Source of the DNA: CAZAMB01 sp964486335
Lineage (GTDB): Bacteria; Planctomycetota; Phycisphaerae; UBA1845
Direction: 5' to 3'
NCBI GenBank assembly: GCA_964486335.1
Contig: CAZAMB010000008.1
Location: 62,001 to 126,000, forward strand
DNA: 64,000 nucleotides
How positions within the stretch are numbered: the first letter of the stretch is position 1; every line of letters begins with the position of its first letter. Both the position numbers and the translations under genes were made by a program. The notes below the pieces were generated by a model, which saw only the letters and a program-made list of their open reading frames with translations, ran no database searches and was not told the DNA's origin. Positions 7,076 to 16,095 of this stretch are shown here, in pieces.

Positions 7076-9976
7076 TCACGGGCCTGTCCTGGCGCCTGGA
7101 ATCGCGGTGGCATCCATCAGGTCAATGCGATGGCTGCCGTCGTGATCGCCCCGCGCGCACTCGGTCGCGGCGACGCCTTCGCGATGGAAGCATATCTGGA
7201 ACATGGCTATGTCATGCAAGTCGACATCGCCATCATCACCAAAGTCGGCAAAGACGCCGATTTCCGCCGCACCTGCGAGTGCATGCGGCGGGGCATCGAC
7301 CGAAAACAAGTCAACTGATCCGCCCATTCGATCAATCACGTCAATCACGTCCGTACGGAAATCGCCAACGAAAAGCTTCGATGAACCGACGCCGGCGAGC
7401 GCCGTCGGACGGTTGTCCGTTTGCGGCAGCGAGGCAGTCAGAGCGCCGGTCGCGGGATACACTTCGTAAATCGAACGGGTATTGAAGGCGTCGGCGACGT
7501 AAAGGCGTCGGGGGCCTGCAAGCGACGCAAGCCCGCCGCCGATTGTGATGCCGTGCATTGCGCCGAGCGCGAGCGAGCGCACATATCGCGGTTCGAAAGG
7601 ATCGACGATGTGAACGCGTCGTTGACGATAGTCCAGCAGATACATTTCGCCTCCGAGCATCGTCGCGTCGCTGAAGTAGCCCGAGCCGAACCAGGTAGCG
7701 TATTTGTCCAGCACATCACCGGTTGCTGGGTTCATGCGATAGAGATTTGGAAAACGCCCGCTGCCGAGGAAGAACAAATTGGCATTATCGGTTGCAAGAC
7801 CTCCACTACCCCCAAAGCGCGGCTCCGGAGCTTTGAACGATGCGAGCACTCCTCCGCCATCCGCATCGAGCACATCGATCGTGTCGGCCGCATCGTCAAG
7901 TCGTTGCGAGAATAGACGGGATACATCTGACAGGACGCCGGGATCGTCTTCACGCACCGTCGCCGCAGTTGGGCTGCGATACGGCGTCAAAGTGATCGCC
8001 AGGTCGTAATAGCCATCCCGTCCTGTACCCGCTACCAAAATACACTCTTCACTATAGTGAAAATCAATGGGGCCGTTGGAAAAGGGCATGACCGCCACAT
8101 AGTATCGCCCGCAGTGGCCGAGTTCCACCGACAACGAAACAGAAAGATCGGCGGTCGGCGAATATGGCGATCGAGCGAGTCCGAGTTCATGTTCATTTTC
8201 GTCAAAAATGCGAACGTCCATGGAGCCTGCCAATTCGCTGTCATCGCAGCCGAAGACGTTGACCTGAAGCGTTGAAGGGCCGTGCGTGACATCCACAAAC
8301 CAAAGATCGGGGTCACCCGCGGCGAGCGAACACTGACTGTCGCCGAGGTAGGAATCGGTGCAAAAGGAATACCCCTCGTTCACCAGTCCGGTCGGAAGCG
8401 CGCTCGCGAATGTATCATTGGGCTCAGCGGCGCATGCACTCGAAGCAGGCGGTGCAGTGACGACAAGTCGGTAAGGCCCTGTGCTGCCGCCGCCTTCCGC
8501 AACATGATGATCGTGCACGAGCAAATCACCGAGATAATCTAGCATGGGTTCAAACGGATCGTTGGGAGGTCGCTGCCGTGTTCCCATGACGGCCAGAATG
8601 AGCGATCGCGCCTCGCCGATGGAGTAGGGTAACTTGCACCCGACAGGAAGCGCCATGTGCGCGTCGCCAGTGGTGCTTCCGTCGGCGATTCCCTGAATAC
8701 GACCCCGAAGGTCGTAAGCAATGAGCAGCGGTCTGAAATCGCTGCCGATCGAAGCAGCTTGAACCTTGATATTGAGCACGCGCGATTGGTCCAGCAAACG
8801 AACCGCGTAGAAGTCGCGGTCGCCGCGAACGGTGGCGTAAGGTCCGTCGCCGATGATGGCATCGACGACGACTGGATCCGGGCGTCCCTCAACGAGCAGC
8901 GGAAGTTGGGTTGCCCATTGAATCGAATCGTTCGGTTCGCCGGCTACCGGTGGACCGAGTTGGGTTACGGAAACGTCCAGATCGTAATAACCCACACTTC
9001 CGAATTCGCCCGAGCCCGCGACGGTTGGGTCGTAGGCTCGGTTGCCCGCGCCCGACACCATGACGTACACGTCCCCCGGCTCAAAAACCGCGACGGAGAC
9101 GAATGCGTCCCGCGATCCGTCAGGACCATCGTCCGCACTGCCGAGGAGGCAGTCATCATAAAGTGTTGGTGTAGGCCGGGCTGAATCACAATCACGAACC
9201 CAAACTACCGGATCGAGCAATCCGTCAGCCGATGAGCATCGCACGTCCAATCTCGCTGGCGCAAGAAGCGCTACGCGGTAAATGTCGACGTCGCGGCGAC
9301 CACTCAATCCATCGCCGATGAACTCGCCTGAGATGTTGAACGACGTGTAACCCATCCAGCTCGCATTGCCCACCGCGTCGTTCGGTTCGAGAGTGCTGAT
9401 TGGCGCGGTGGCCGCTGAGGTCGTCATGGAAAGCGAATAACTGCCGCCGGGGCTTGATCGGCCAGTGCCTGCAAGCGTTGGCACATAACGTGGATTCAAC
9501 GCAGATGAGACGCCGACATAGTACGCACCCGGCTCGAGCAGGAGCGTTTGCAGTCGCGGGTTGTGATCGTCAAATCCGCGATCATCGTTGCTGGTCAATT
9601 CAGTCCCGGTTGAGTCGAACAACCGAAGCATGAGATCGACAGGGGCCGAACCGGATTCGGCCTGAGCCTCGATGCGAACCGGCAACCCGATGCCGGGTGC
9701 GATCGTCAAGACGAACAAATCCACATCGGCCGACGGGAATGGCCCATTGCCGAGTTCGCAATTTGAGGCCGTAAAACTCCCCAGCCCCTCTTGTCCGGTG
9801 CTTGTGGCACTTGCAAGGTCGTCGTCGGGTTCAATTTCGCTTGCGACCGCGATTGAAGCCAGGCACACACTCATTATCGTGGAGACCAACGCGAGACGGC
9901 GCCCGGCACGCCAATCCCATGTGGTTCGGCGAGGGCACTTAGCGCGCTCGCTATTGGGATTTGAGTTCGATGTCAT
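7076..9976 (-). CDS. Large secreted protein: PPC-like beta-sandwich repeats, beta-propeller region, dockerin-like C-terminus
   Basis: Cell-surface or secreted protein of 966 residues. The ATG at 9976 gives MTSNSNPNSERAK, then a signal sequence (LALVSTIMSVCLASIAVASE). The longer frame back to 10360 overlaps the upstream gene and is rejected. Four or more modules begin with E(P)ND(D/S)...A(S/T) and end with a Gly-rich GYY(S/D)L(S/D) strand. This is the pre-peptidase C-terminal (PPC/DVUA0089-like) pattern, for instance IEPDDDLASATSTG, TLEPNDAVGNASW, GEPNDSIQWATQ and AEPNDTFASALPTG. Residues about 730-900 look like a WD/NHL-type propeller (LYRMNPATGDVLDKY, RRLYVADAFNTRSIYEVYPA). The C-terminus carries GDDGDVDLHDIAMFQICF and GDHDGSHRIDLMDATA, dockerin-like calcium loops. 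Probably cell-envelope associated; ligand unknown. Confidence 0.8.
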   Translation of the reverse strand: MTSNSNPNSERAKCPRRTTWDWRAGRRLALVSTIMSVCLASIAVASEIEPDDDLASATSTGQEGLGSFTASNCELGNGPFPSADVDLFVLTIAPGIGLPVRIEAQAESGSAPVDLMLRLFDSTGTELTSNDDRGFDDHNPRLQTLLLEPGAYYVGVSSALNPRYVPTLAGTGRSSPGGSYSLSMTTSAATAPISTLEPNDAVGNASWMGYTSFNISGEFIGDGLSGRRDVDIYRVALLAPARLDVRCSSADGLLDPVVWVRDCDSARPTPTLYDDCLLGSADDGPDGSRDAFVSVAVFEPGDVYVMVSGAGNRAYDPTVAGSGEFGSVGYYDLDVSVTQLGPPVAGEPNDSIQWATQLPLLVEGRPDPVVVDAIIGDGPYATVRGDRDFYAVRLLDQSRVLNIKVQAASIGSDFRPLLIAYDLRGRIQGIADGSTTGDAHMALPVGCKLPYSIGEARSLILAVMGTRQRPPNDPFEPMLDYLGDLLVHDHHVAEGGGSTGPYRLVVTAPPASSACAAEPNDTFASALPTGLVNEGYSFCTDSYLGDSQCSLAAGDPDLWFVDVTHGPSTLQVNVFGCDDSELAGSMDVRIFDENEHELGLARSPYSPTADLSVSLSVELGHCGRYYVAVMPFSNGPIDFHYSEECILVAGTGRDGYYDLAITLTPYRSPTAATVREDDPGVLSDVSRLFSQRLDDAADTIDVLDADGGGVLASFKAPEPRFGGSGGLATDNANLFFLGSGRFPNLYRMNPATGDVLDKYATWFGSGYFSDATMLGGEMYLLDYRQRRVHIVDPFEPRYVRSLALGAMHGITIGGGLASLAGPRRLYVADAFNTRSIYEVYPATGALTASLPQTDNRPTALAGVGSSKLFVGDFRTDVIDVIDRMGGSVDLFSVDAPPHALAGAAEIGVFADFGDDGDVDLHDIAMFQICFHREGVAATECARGDHDGSHRIDLMDATAIPGARTGP

Positions 9977-10004
9977 CAAATGCACACTTTCGCACTTTTT
10001 TCGC

Positions 10005-11051
10005 CTATTCAATGCCGTCTTCCCACGACGGTCGGCCCGAACCGCTCCAGACAAGATTCGTCTGGATGTAATCGCCTGGCAGCGTGTCGATCTGCCACCC
10101 TTCGCTACGGACGATAATGCACCGATATCGGTCATACGAGCCTTCACTTCCAAAGTCGCCGAACGGGGGGTAAAATGCGAGCTGGGGATTGGCGAATCCG
10201 CGCATGTAGATGGTGTCCGCGTGGCCGTCGATGAACACGGCGTTGAACATCCAATCTTTGCCGTGCCATCCGCGCACCGGACCGGGCGGCGTGCTTCCGA
10301 CGAAGCCGCAATCGGGTGGAGTCGGTCCTGCTGACCAGGCATATCGGCCGTTGTTTTCATAATACGCCAATGTTGACACCGGATTGGGAATGTCAGAGAC
10401 GCGGCGTAGATATGGAGAGTTGCTCAGGATTGGACCTCCTCCACTATTTCCGACAAAGAACTTATTGGCCGTATAGCTCGTGCCAAAATGATCGAATGAA
10501 CTCAGCTTGCTATCTCGAAAAGTGGGGAAGTGAACGCCGGAATAGCCCGTGTCCGCCGGGCAGTGTTGCACGTCGAGATCCAGTTTCGTGTCGGCTTGTG
10601 CGCCGGCGGGGTCAAACTCTGGATGCAGGTTGTCAGGGAAGCTCTCACGATAAATAATCCCATTAAGAGGTCGCGACCCCGGTCCGAATCCCGCTTTCGT
10701 TCCGTATTTACTGTTCAGCGGGTCGGCCGCGCCCAGCCATGTGTCCCATCCGACGCCGCTTTTTCCACCCCATTCGTACGCGCCAATGGAACTCGTTCCG
10801 GGCCGATTCCGGTCAAATTGGAGCGGATGAACGGGAATCGCCATGTCCGCCGGGCCTTGGGCCGAATAAATGCTGCTCGCGTAGCCGGTCTGCATGAGGT
10901 TCAACATGCACCGCCCGGATTTGCCGTCGCCGCGAATTCCCGCCGCTGCGGACGCTAGAAACGTCGCCAGCAGAAAAAAAGTGGCGAACACAACCATCGT
11001 TTCCACGAGCGTCAAACCGCGCCGTCCGTCGTTGTCCGATGTCGCAAGCAT
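10005..11051 (-). CDS. Type IV pilin / pseudopilin-like protein (prepilin N-terminal methylation motif)
   Basis: The N-terminus reads DGRRGLTLVETMVVFATFFL, a prepilin peptidase site (G before L, Glu at +5) followed by one hydrophobic helix. A body of about 300 residues ends with NAVFIDGHADTIYMRGF, the 'DGH' block found in the many planctomycete DUF1559-type pseudopilin-like proteins. GAGGAG sits seven bases before the ATG at 11051. An in-frame ATG at 11111 is possible but adds a polar leader unusual for prepilins. The gene ends 28 bases before the start of the large secreted protein at 9976, so co-transcription with it is likely. Role: probable surface or secretion-pseudopilus component; no pilus genes are nearby. 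Confidence 0.8.
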   Translation of the reverse strand: MLATSDNDGRRGLTLVETMVVFATFFLLATFLASAAAGIRGDGKSGRCMLNLMQTGYASSIYSAQGPADMAIPVHPLQFDRNRPGTSSIGAYEWGGKSGVGWDTWLGAADPLNSKYGTKAGFGPGSRPLNGIIYRESFPDNLHPEFDPAGAQADTKLDLDVQHCPADTGYSGVHFPTFRDSKLSSFDHFGTSYTANKFFVGNSGGGPILSNSPYLRRVSDIPNPVSTLAYYENNGRYAWSAGPTPPDCGFVGSTPPGPVRGWHGKDWMFNAVFIDGHADTIYMRGFANPQLAFYPPFGDFGSEGSYDRYRCIIVRSEGWQIDTLPGDYIQTNLVWSGSGRPSWEDGIE

Positions 11052-11193
11052 GTCATCGCTCCTCGATTGCCCCTTGCTCCCGTCGAGTCCAAATGGAGCT
11101 TTCCTCACCATGTAGTCGCTCTTTCCCCTGAGTTTCTTTCACGAGGCACCCTTCTCATTATTGAGAAAGGCGCGATCTCCATTAACTATCCGG

Positions 11194-14100
11194 TTACGGA
11201 CAGGGTCCGCCGATCGAAAGCAGCCGCGTTCCATTCCAACCTGCGTTGAGCAAGTCAATCACGCAGAGGATGTCCGCCGGAGCGACCTTGCCGCTGTGAT
11301 CGCAGTCGGTGCTGTAAAGTCCCCATCGCGGCTGAGCAACGCCGTTGAGTACGTCGATCATGTCCAGAATGTCCGCCGGGACCGAATCGCTGTCGCCGTT
11401 GACATTGCCGGGATGCGAAGAAAACCGGGAAAACGACGCGGTGCCGAAATCATCGCGATAGGTGAGTGTCGTCGTTTCACCGGGCGTAATGGGCCTCTTA
11501 AGGCGCAAAAGATAGAACCCCGGTGGGGATTCCACGACTTCGACGATCGCGTTTTCCACCAGTTCTGCCGGATACGCAGGATGGAGCGCGGGATTCAGGT
11601 TCGTTTCGCAAAGCGACCAACAGAAATCGTTCGCTCCCGGAAAAGCCCTGGCCTCGATCGTTTCGATTCCTTGCAGCGACAGCGGATCGCCTGGAGCACT
11701 CGGCCGCCGCGCGTCGACGACGCGTCCGGGCGGCGACACCAACGCGACCGGTCCGCTGGGACACCTCTCACATTGATCCGGTTTTCCGTTCCCGTTGGCG
11801 TCCGAGAGCGCGCCATCGCGAAGGTCGCATTCGTCCGGTACGCCGTTCTGATTGCAGTCCTCGGCCGTGCCCGCGTCGATCTCCAAATCGTCAAAAATGC
11901 CGTTGGGTTGGCAGTCGTCGGGAACGCATTGGACGGTCAGGGTGGTTGACACCGGTGCACCGAGACTATCGCCGATTCGAAGCTTAAGGCATTCGCCTCT
12001 TGTGACGTGCAGCGTCGCTGCCGGGCCGTCGCCGTTTGCGTCTGCAACCCCATGCGCGCACGCCAAGGTCTCACCCGGTTCGGGAAAACATTCGCATCCG
12101 CTGTAGATAACAAGGTTGACTTCGTGGTCCGGCAAAACCGTCCGAATTGTCGCTTCGCCGGTGCAGCCGGCGGTGTAGTCGAACCAGACATCGTTGAACA
12201 TATCCGGCGCGCAAGGCTCCGTCGGACAGTCCGGAGTCGCGCTCTGAGTCGTCGTTGTGATCCCGTCCGTCAACGCCACCGCGCCGTGACAATAATCATT
12301 TGCGACCGCCGTTTCGGAAAGACATGGCGTCGAAAGTTCGAGGCGATATCGCCCCTGATGCGCAGGCGTCTTCGAGGCCAACATGACGTAATACGTATCG
12401 CCGGGAACGAGTCCCGTGATGCAAAGTTGCGAATTGCCGGAATCATCCGGACACGCTTCGCCCGCGTAGTCATTGCATGCGATGGGAATCAGCGAATTAC
12501 AAGAGGACGAGTTTGAACTCGGGTTTCCAACTGCGAAAACCTCCAGAAGGGAATCCGTCGCTCGCGGATCGACATCCGCGCTGCCGCATGTGCTGATCCG
12601 GGCCGATGTATCCGTTGCCCCGAATTTAAACCAAACCGTTCCGTAACCTACCGCTCCCGGCGCGGGCCCAAGACGTTCACACTTCCCGGCTGGACAGTCG
12701 ACCGGTAGTAGGCACAGTTCGCCACCTCGCACGCCGCCAAAGCAAGTGCCGACCCCCTCATGACAGCAAAAACGCGGATCAGATGATTGTTGAGTCGCAC
12801 GAAGGTTCGTGAAAATCGACGAAGTTCCATCGGAAAGCGTTGGTAGAACAAGATTCGGCCCCGGCGAACATGCGTCGTTGTCCGGCGGATTGGTGCAAAA
12901 TGTATCAGACCACCGAATACAAAGATCATCCCATTCGACATGACAACACCAATCATCGAACTGACAAACTTTTTGACAACAGAATGGCTCTCTACAACCG
13001 GGTTGCGAGTGCCGAATTGTGCACGATCCCTCGCGAGCGACACACGCGTTGAACGGACATGCTTGTGGGCTTTCGTCGCAATAGAGTCCCTGTTGCCACC
13101 ATCGGGGTCGGCTGAGAGGCTCAATTGCTTCACATTCGTTCTTTGTCAAGTTCGTGCACTGGTCATTCAAGTGTTGAGTCACGGCATCGATGGTTGCATG
13201 GCAGCACGAAGAAACTCCACAAGCGTGCGGAAATGGGTTTTCATCGCAGTTCAATTCGCCGACCCACTGCTGGACACTTCTTGGATCGATGTCATCGTCA
13301 GAAAATGGAATATCCCCGGGACAGTTCACTCGGGGCACCTCTCGACAGACAGCCTCACAGCTACCCGGAGCGGCGCAGACAGGCTCGCAAATGCCCGGTT
13401 CGGCGCACGGCGACGACGGAGAGCAACATACCCCGCTGTTCGATCCTCCGACACAGACCGCGTTGCACTGGCACCGCTTACCTGCGTCCGGACCGCCGAC
13501 GCACTCCGTCAAATACGGATCACAGCACGCTCCCGAAGACTGAGCGCCGGCGCAGGTGATCGAAACGTGAAACGCGCCGGTGATCGGAGAGCCCTGCGGC
13601 GGAGGAACTACGGAACAGGTCCCGTCGTCCGCAATAGTAAAGTAGTTTTCCGATGTCGTTCCAATAGAGGGCTGCACACCGGCCATCACAACGCCGGCCG
13701 CTAAGTTATTGACTTTAAACGCGATGAATAGATCCCGCCTGTTCAAGTCAATGGGCGGATCGAAGGTGAACCTTGCCAATTGGAGTTGGGGTCTGGTGCT
13801 GAGATTGACGCTGAAGTTTCGCTGGGTACCCGGAATCGCCGGACCCGTGCAATCGCGCCGAAGTTCAAACTGGTAGAATCCCTGATTGCGCACTGCCACC
13901 TCGTATGCGATCAACTGGCAGTCAGAGACGTCCAAACGGATATCATCGGCGAAGAATCTCCCTGACGCCGGGTTGATCTGAGTCCCTGACGCCTTTGCGG
14001 CCCGGTAGGCGACAAATGAGTCCGGACAATTCGCACGACCGTACACCTCGGCCCAGATGCTTGCGTGAGGCTGTTCAGGAAATCCCCCGGCGGAACCGAT

Positions 14101-14850
14101 GCAGGGCAAGCCGCCACCTACATCAAAGACATCTGCCGAGTGGCCCACCATGGCCGGGGCGCCGATGACCGTGCCGCAGTTGGATCGAGAGAAAGAAATG
14201 CCCAGCCAGAAGTTGGTCGGCAGCGGGACGACGTTCGGCTCGGCCACACCGATTTCAACGAGTCGGGGTGCATCGTCAGGAAACGTGAGTTCGCCGCTCG
14301 TCCCTGGGATTCGAATGCCGCCCAATGGGTCGCCCACGTCGCGGGCGCGAAACTCACTCGATACTGACTGCGGACAGATCGTGAAGAGCGCGTATCGGAC
14401 CGTGTAGGCCCCACCGGTGCCCGCGGGGTTTACCCTGCCCAAGACCTTGAATCGGAACCGCGACAGGATGCACCCGTCGGGCGCGGTCGTGGTAATGTCA
14501 TCCGCTATCCATAGGTCTGTCCCCGTCGAGACTGCGTTGATTCCCAGAGTATTGCTGTAGATCAACCGCTCGGATTCCTCGGCAATGGTTACTGCCTCAC
14601 TGTTTGCACTGACGATGACGCGCTCGAAAGCAGTTTCAGTCGCTAGCGGGAAGGTCTCAAACGGCGGAGCGACGAGCGTATCATCCGTCGCTTCCACATT
14701 TGCCTCCGATGGGGGGCGATCGTCTTCAATCGTAACGACCGGGTCGCTCGACGACGTCATATTAGAAACTGCGTCGCCGTTGTTCTTGATAGGTCCCTGT
14801 TCCCCGGACGTTGCGAACGCCAACAAGATTAGCCAAGACGATCCGTTCAT
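11194..14850 (-). CDS. Giant Cys-rich secreted protein with dockerin-like C-terminus
   Basis: About 1,218 residues from the ATG at 14850, which gives a signal peptide MNGSSWLILLAFATSG; the longer frame to 15012 adds a polar leader. The N-terminal 450 residues form two beta-sandwich-like parts. The middle (about 480-720) is Cys-rich, with SGACCDPYLTECVGG, VCCSPSSPCAEPGICEPV and the pair CCHATIDAVTQHLNDQC / CCQKVCQFDDWCCHVEWDDL. The latter is a CCxxVCxxDxxCCxxxWD motif that I associate with secreted planctomycete and myxobacterial proteins. Then come PPC-like modules (ATDSLLEVFAVG, GDTYYVMLASKTP), a type-3 EF-hand-like linker (DCNQNGVPDECDLRDG) and two dockerin-like loops (NVNGDSDSVPADILDMIDVL; DCDHSGKVAPADILCVIDLL). 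Likely a calcium-binding surface protein; binding partner unknown. Confidence 0.8.
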   Translation of the reverse strand: MNGSSWLILLAFATSGEQGPIKNNGDAVSNMTSSSDPVVTIEDDRPPSEANVEATDDTLVAPPFETFPLATETAFERVIVSANSEAVTIAEESERLIYSNTLGINAVSTGTDLWIADDITTTAPDGCILSRFRFKVLGRVNPAGTGGAYTVRYALFTICPQSVSSEFRARDVGDPLGGIRIPGTSGELTFPDDAPRLVEIGVAEPNVVPLPTNFWLGISFSRSNCGTVIGAPAMVGHSADVFDVGGGLPCIGSAGGFPEQPHASIWAEVYGRANCPDSFVAYRAAKASGTQINPASGRFFADDIRLDVSDCQLIAYEVAVRNQGFYQFELRRDCTGPAIPGTQRNFSVNLSTRPQLQLARFTFDPPIDLNRRDLFIAFKVNNLAAGVVMAGVQPSIGTTSENYFTIADDGTCSVVPPPQGSPITGAFHVSITCAGAQSSGACCDPYLTECVGGPDAGKRCQCNAVCVGGSNSGVCCSPSSPCAEPGICEPVCAAPGSCEAVCREVPRVNCPGDIPFSDDDIDPRSVQQWVGELNCDENPFPHACGVSSCCHATIDAVTQHLNDQCTNLTKNECEAIEPLSRPRWWQQGLYCDESPQACPFNACVAREGSCTIRHSQPGCREPFCCQKVCQFDDWCCHVEWDDLCIRWSDTFCTNPPDNDACSPGPNLVLPTLSDGTSSIFTNLRATQQSSDPRFCCHEGVGTCFGGVRGGELCLLPVDCPAGKCERLGPAPGAVGYGTVWFKFGATDTSARISTCGSADVDPRATDSLLEVFAVGNPSSNSSSCNSLIPIACNDYAGEACPDDSGNSQLCITGLVPGDTYYVMLASKTPAHQGRYRLELSTPCLSETAVANDYCHGAVALTDGITTTTQSATPDCPTEPCAPDMFNDVWFDYTAGCTGEATIRTVLPDHEVNLVIYSGCECFPEPGETLACAHGVADANGDGPAATLHVTRGECLKLRIGDSLGAPVSTTLTVQCVPDDCQPNGIFDDLEIDAGTAEDCNQNGVPDECDLRDGALSDANGNGKPDQCERCPSGPVALVSPPGRVVDARRPSAPGDPLSLQGIETIEARAFPGANDFCWSLCETNLNPALHPAYPAELVENAIVEVVESPPGFYLLRLKRPITPGETTTLTYRDDFGTASFSRFSSHPGNVNGDSDSVPADILDMIDVLNGVAQPRWGLYSTDCDHSGKVAPADILCVIDLLNAGWNGTRLLSIGGPCP

Positions 14851-15012
14851 GATCCAAGTCCCGATTCGCAGTATTTGTGGGCGTGAATTGCCCCTTCGGA
14901 CAAGGCTTTGGGTCCTTCGACGGGACAGGTCGTCCCCGCCGTCACCGCAATCCGTCGCAAAGCCGTACCACGAACAAGTTCCCACATTGACCAAAGCCGT
15001 AATTATAACCAA

Positions 15013-15347
15013 TTACGATGTACTTTAATAGGAAATTTTCAGCCGCTATTAATGGGTGGGCTTGGTGTCGAGGTTGGCGAACCGTCAGTCTTAGCCCTTG
15101 TCCTTCGCGCGGATCATCACGACCTCGTCGATCCTTGACTCGCCGGCGCGACCGGCGTTCGCGGGCCGCATCGCGGCTCAGGCCAGGCAACGCGAACAGT
15201 CGTTCAAGAACGGAAAAACTCGCCGTAAGACCATCGAAAGCCTGATTCGATCATTTTCCCAAAAGGAGCTTGTTCGCTTTGCCTGACCGGCGCGTCGAGG
15301 ATCAAACTCGGAGGTTCGGATGGTAACAGCCGCCGAATCCTCTTTTT
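15013..15347. other. Upstream region of the Cys-rich protein gene; no gene recognised
   Basis: AT-rich near 15000-15045 (a likely promoter area for the minus-strand gene starting at 14850), then GC-rich sequence with no recognisable coding or RNA feature. It borders the end of the RHS-type remnant. Confidence 0.4.
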
Positions 15348-15911
15348 TTGCACCTTCACGACGCGGTTCCAGGCGTCGTAGGTCTAGCGGAACGCGGCGT
15401 CCTCGACGAGGATTCCGGCGTGGTCGTGGGCCGGACTGGCGCTGCTCCCGCCGAAGTCCTCATACGTTACGAGATCGTCACCGGCGTCGTCGGCGTTGTT
15501 GTCGTAACCGATCTTGAGGTTGTCGAAAGCGGGATTGTCCCCATCGAAGGCCACGCCACCGTAGGCGATGTCCCCGTCGGCCGCGTTGGTGTCCAGATTG
15601 CCGTCCACCCAGACCTTGATGCTGGTGCCGTTGACCTTGATCTTCACCGCCGCCGAAGTCATTGCGAAATGCGTGCCGCTGGCCAACGTCGTGACCCTGC
15701 CCTTGTGGAACTCGACCAGTTCAATGGTCGATGAAGTCCCCCCCAGAAAGACGCGATAGCCGTTGTCCATGTCGGTGAACCATACCCAGATCAGAGCGCC
15801 CTCCTTGCTCTGAAAGTCCAGGTTGGTCTGAACCATGTAGTCGTCGTCGGAGAAGTTGTCGACCGCGACAACGTCCCGCCGCTTCTCGTCCCCAGGCAAT
15901 GCCAGGGGCAT
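15348..15911 (-). pseudogene. Remnant of an RHS/YD-repeat surface protein with LamG-like segment and in-frame amber codon
   Basis: An open frame from 15911 to 15384 gives 175 residues with no signal peptide. It includes a concanavalin-A/LamG-like sandwich (FSDDDYMVQTNLDFQSKEG, GYRVFLGGTSSTIELVEF, VKIKVNGTSIKVWVDG). It ends HDHAGILVEDAAFR and a TAG stop. Directly after the TAG, in the same frame, the DNA reads TYDAWNRVVKVQ. The joined text matches the YD-repeat consensus (YDxxGNLxxDxxxxYxYDAWNRLVxV), with TAG in place of an aromatic codon. After this the frame runs into a poly-A stretch and similarity stops. I read it as the decayed 3' part of an RHS-type gene. A translated short protein cannot be excluded. 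Confidence 0.6.
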
Positions 15912-16095
15912 TCTGTCGCTTTCGATCCGGCTTCGTTTGCGGCGGCAGGGTACGCTTTAGTTTTCGGAACGGCGGATGCGGCCTTTCGCGGTTTCTGGTA
16001 GTTCACGTGCACAAGCTCGAAACGCAACTTGAGCGACGGTATGATTGCAAGTCCGTCGTCAGGGCATTGGGCGAATGGGACAAGGGGATTCTGTC

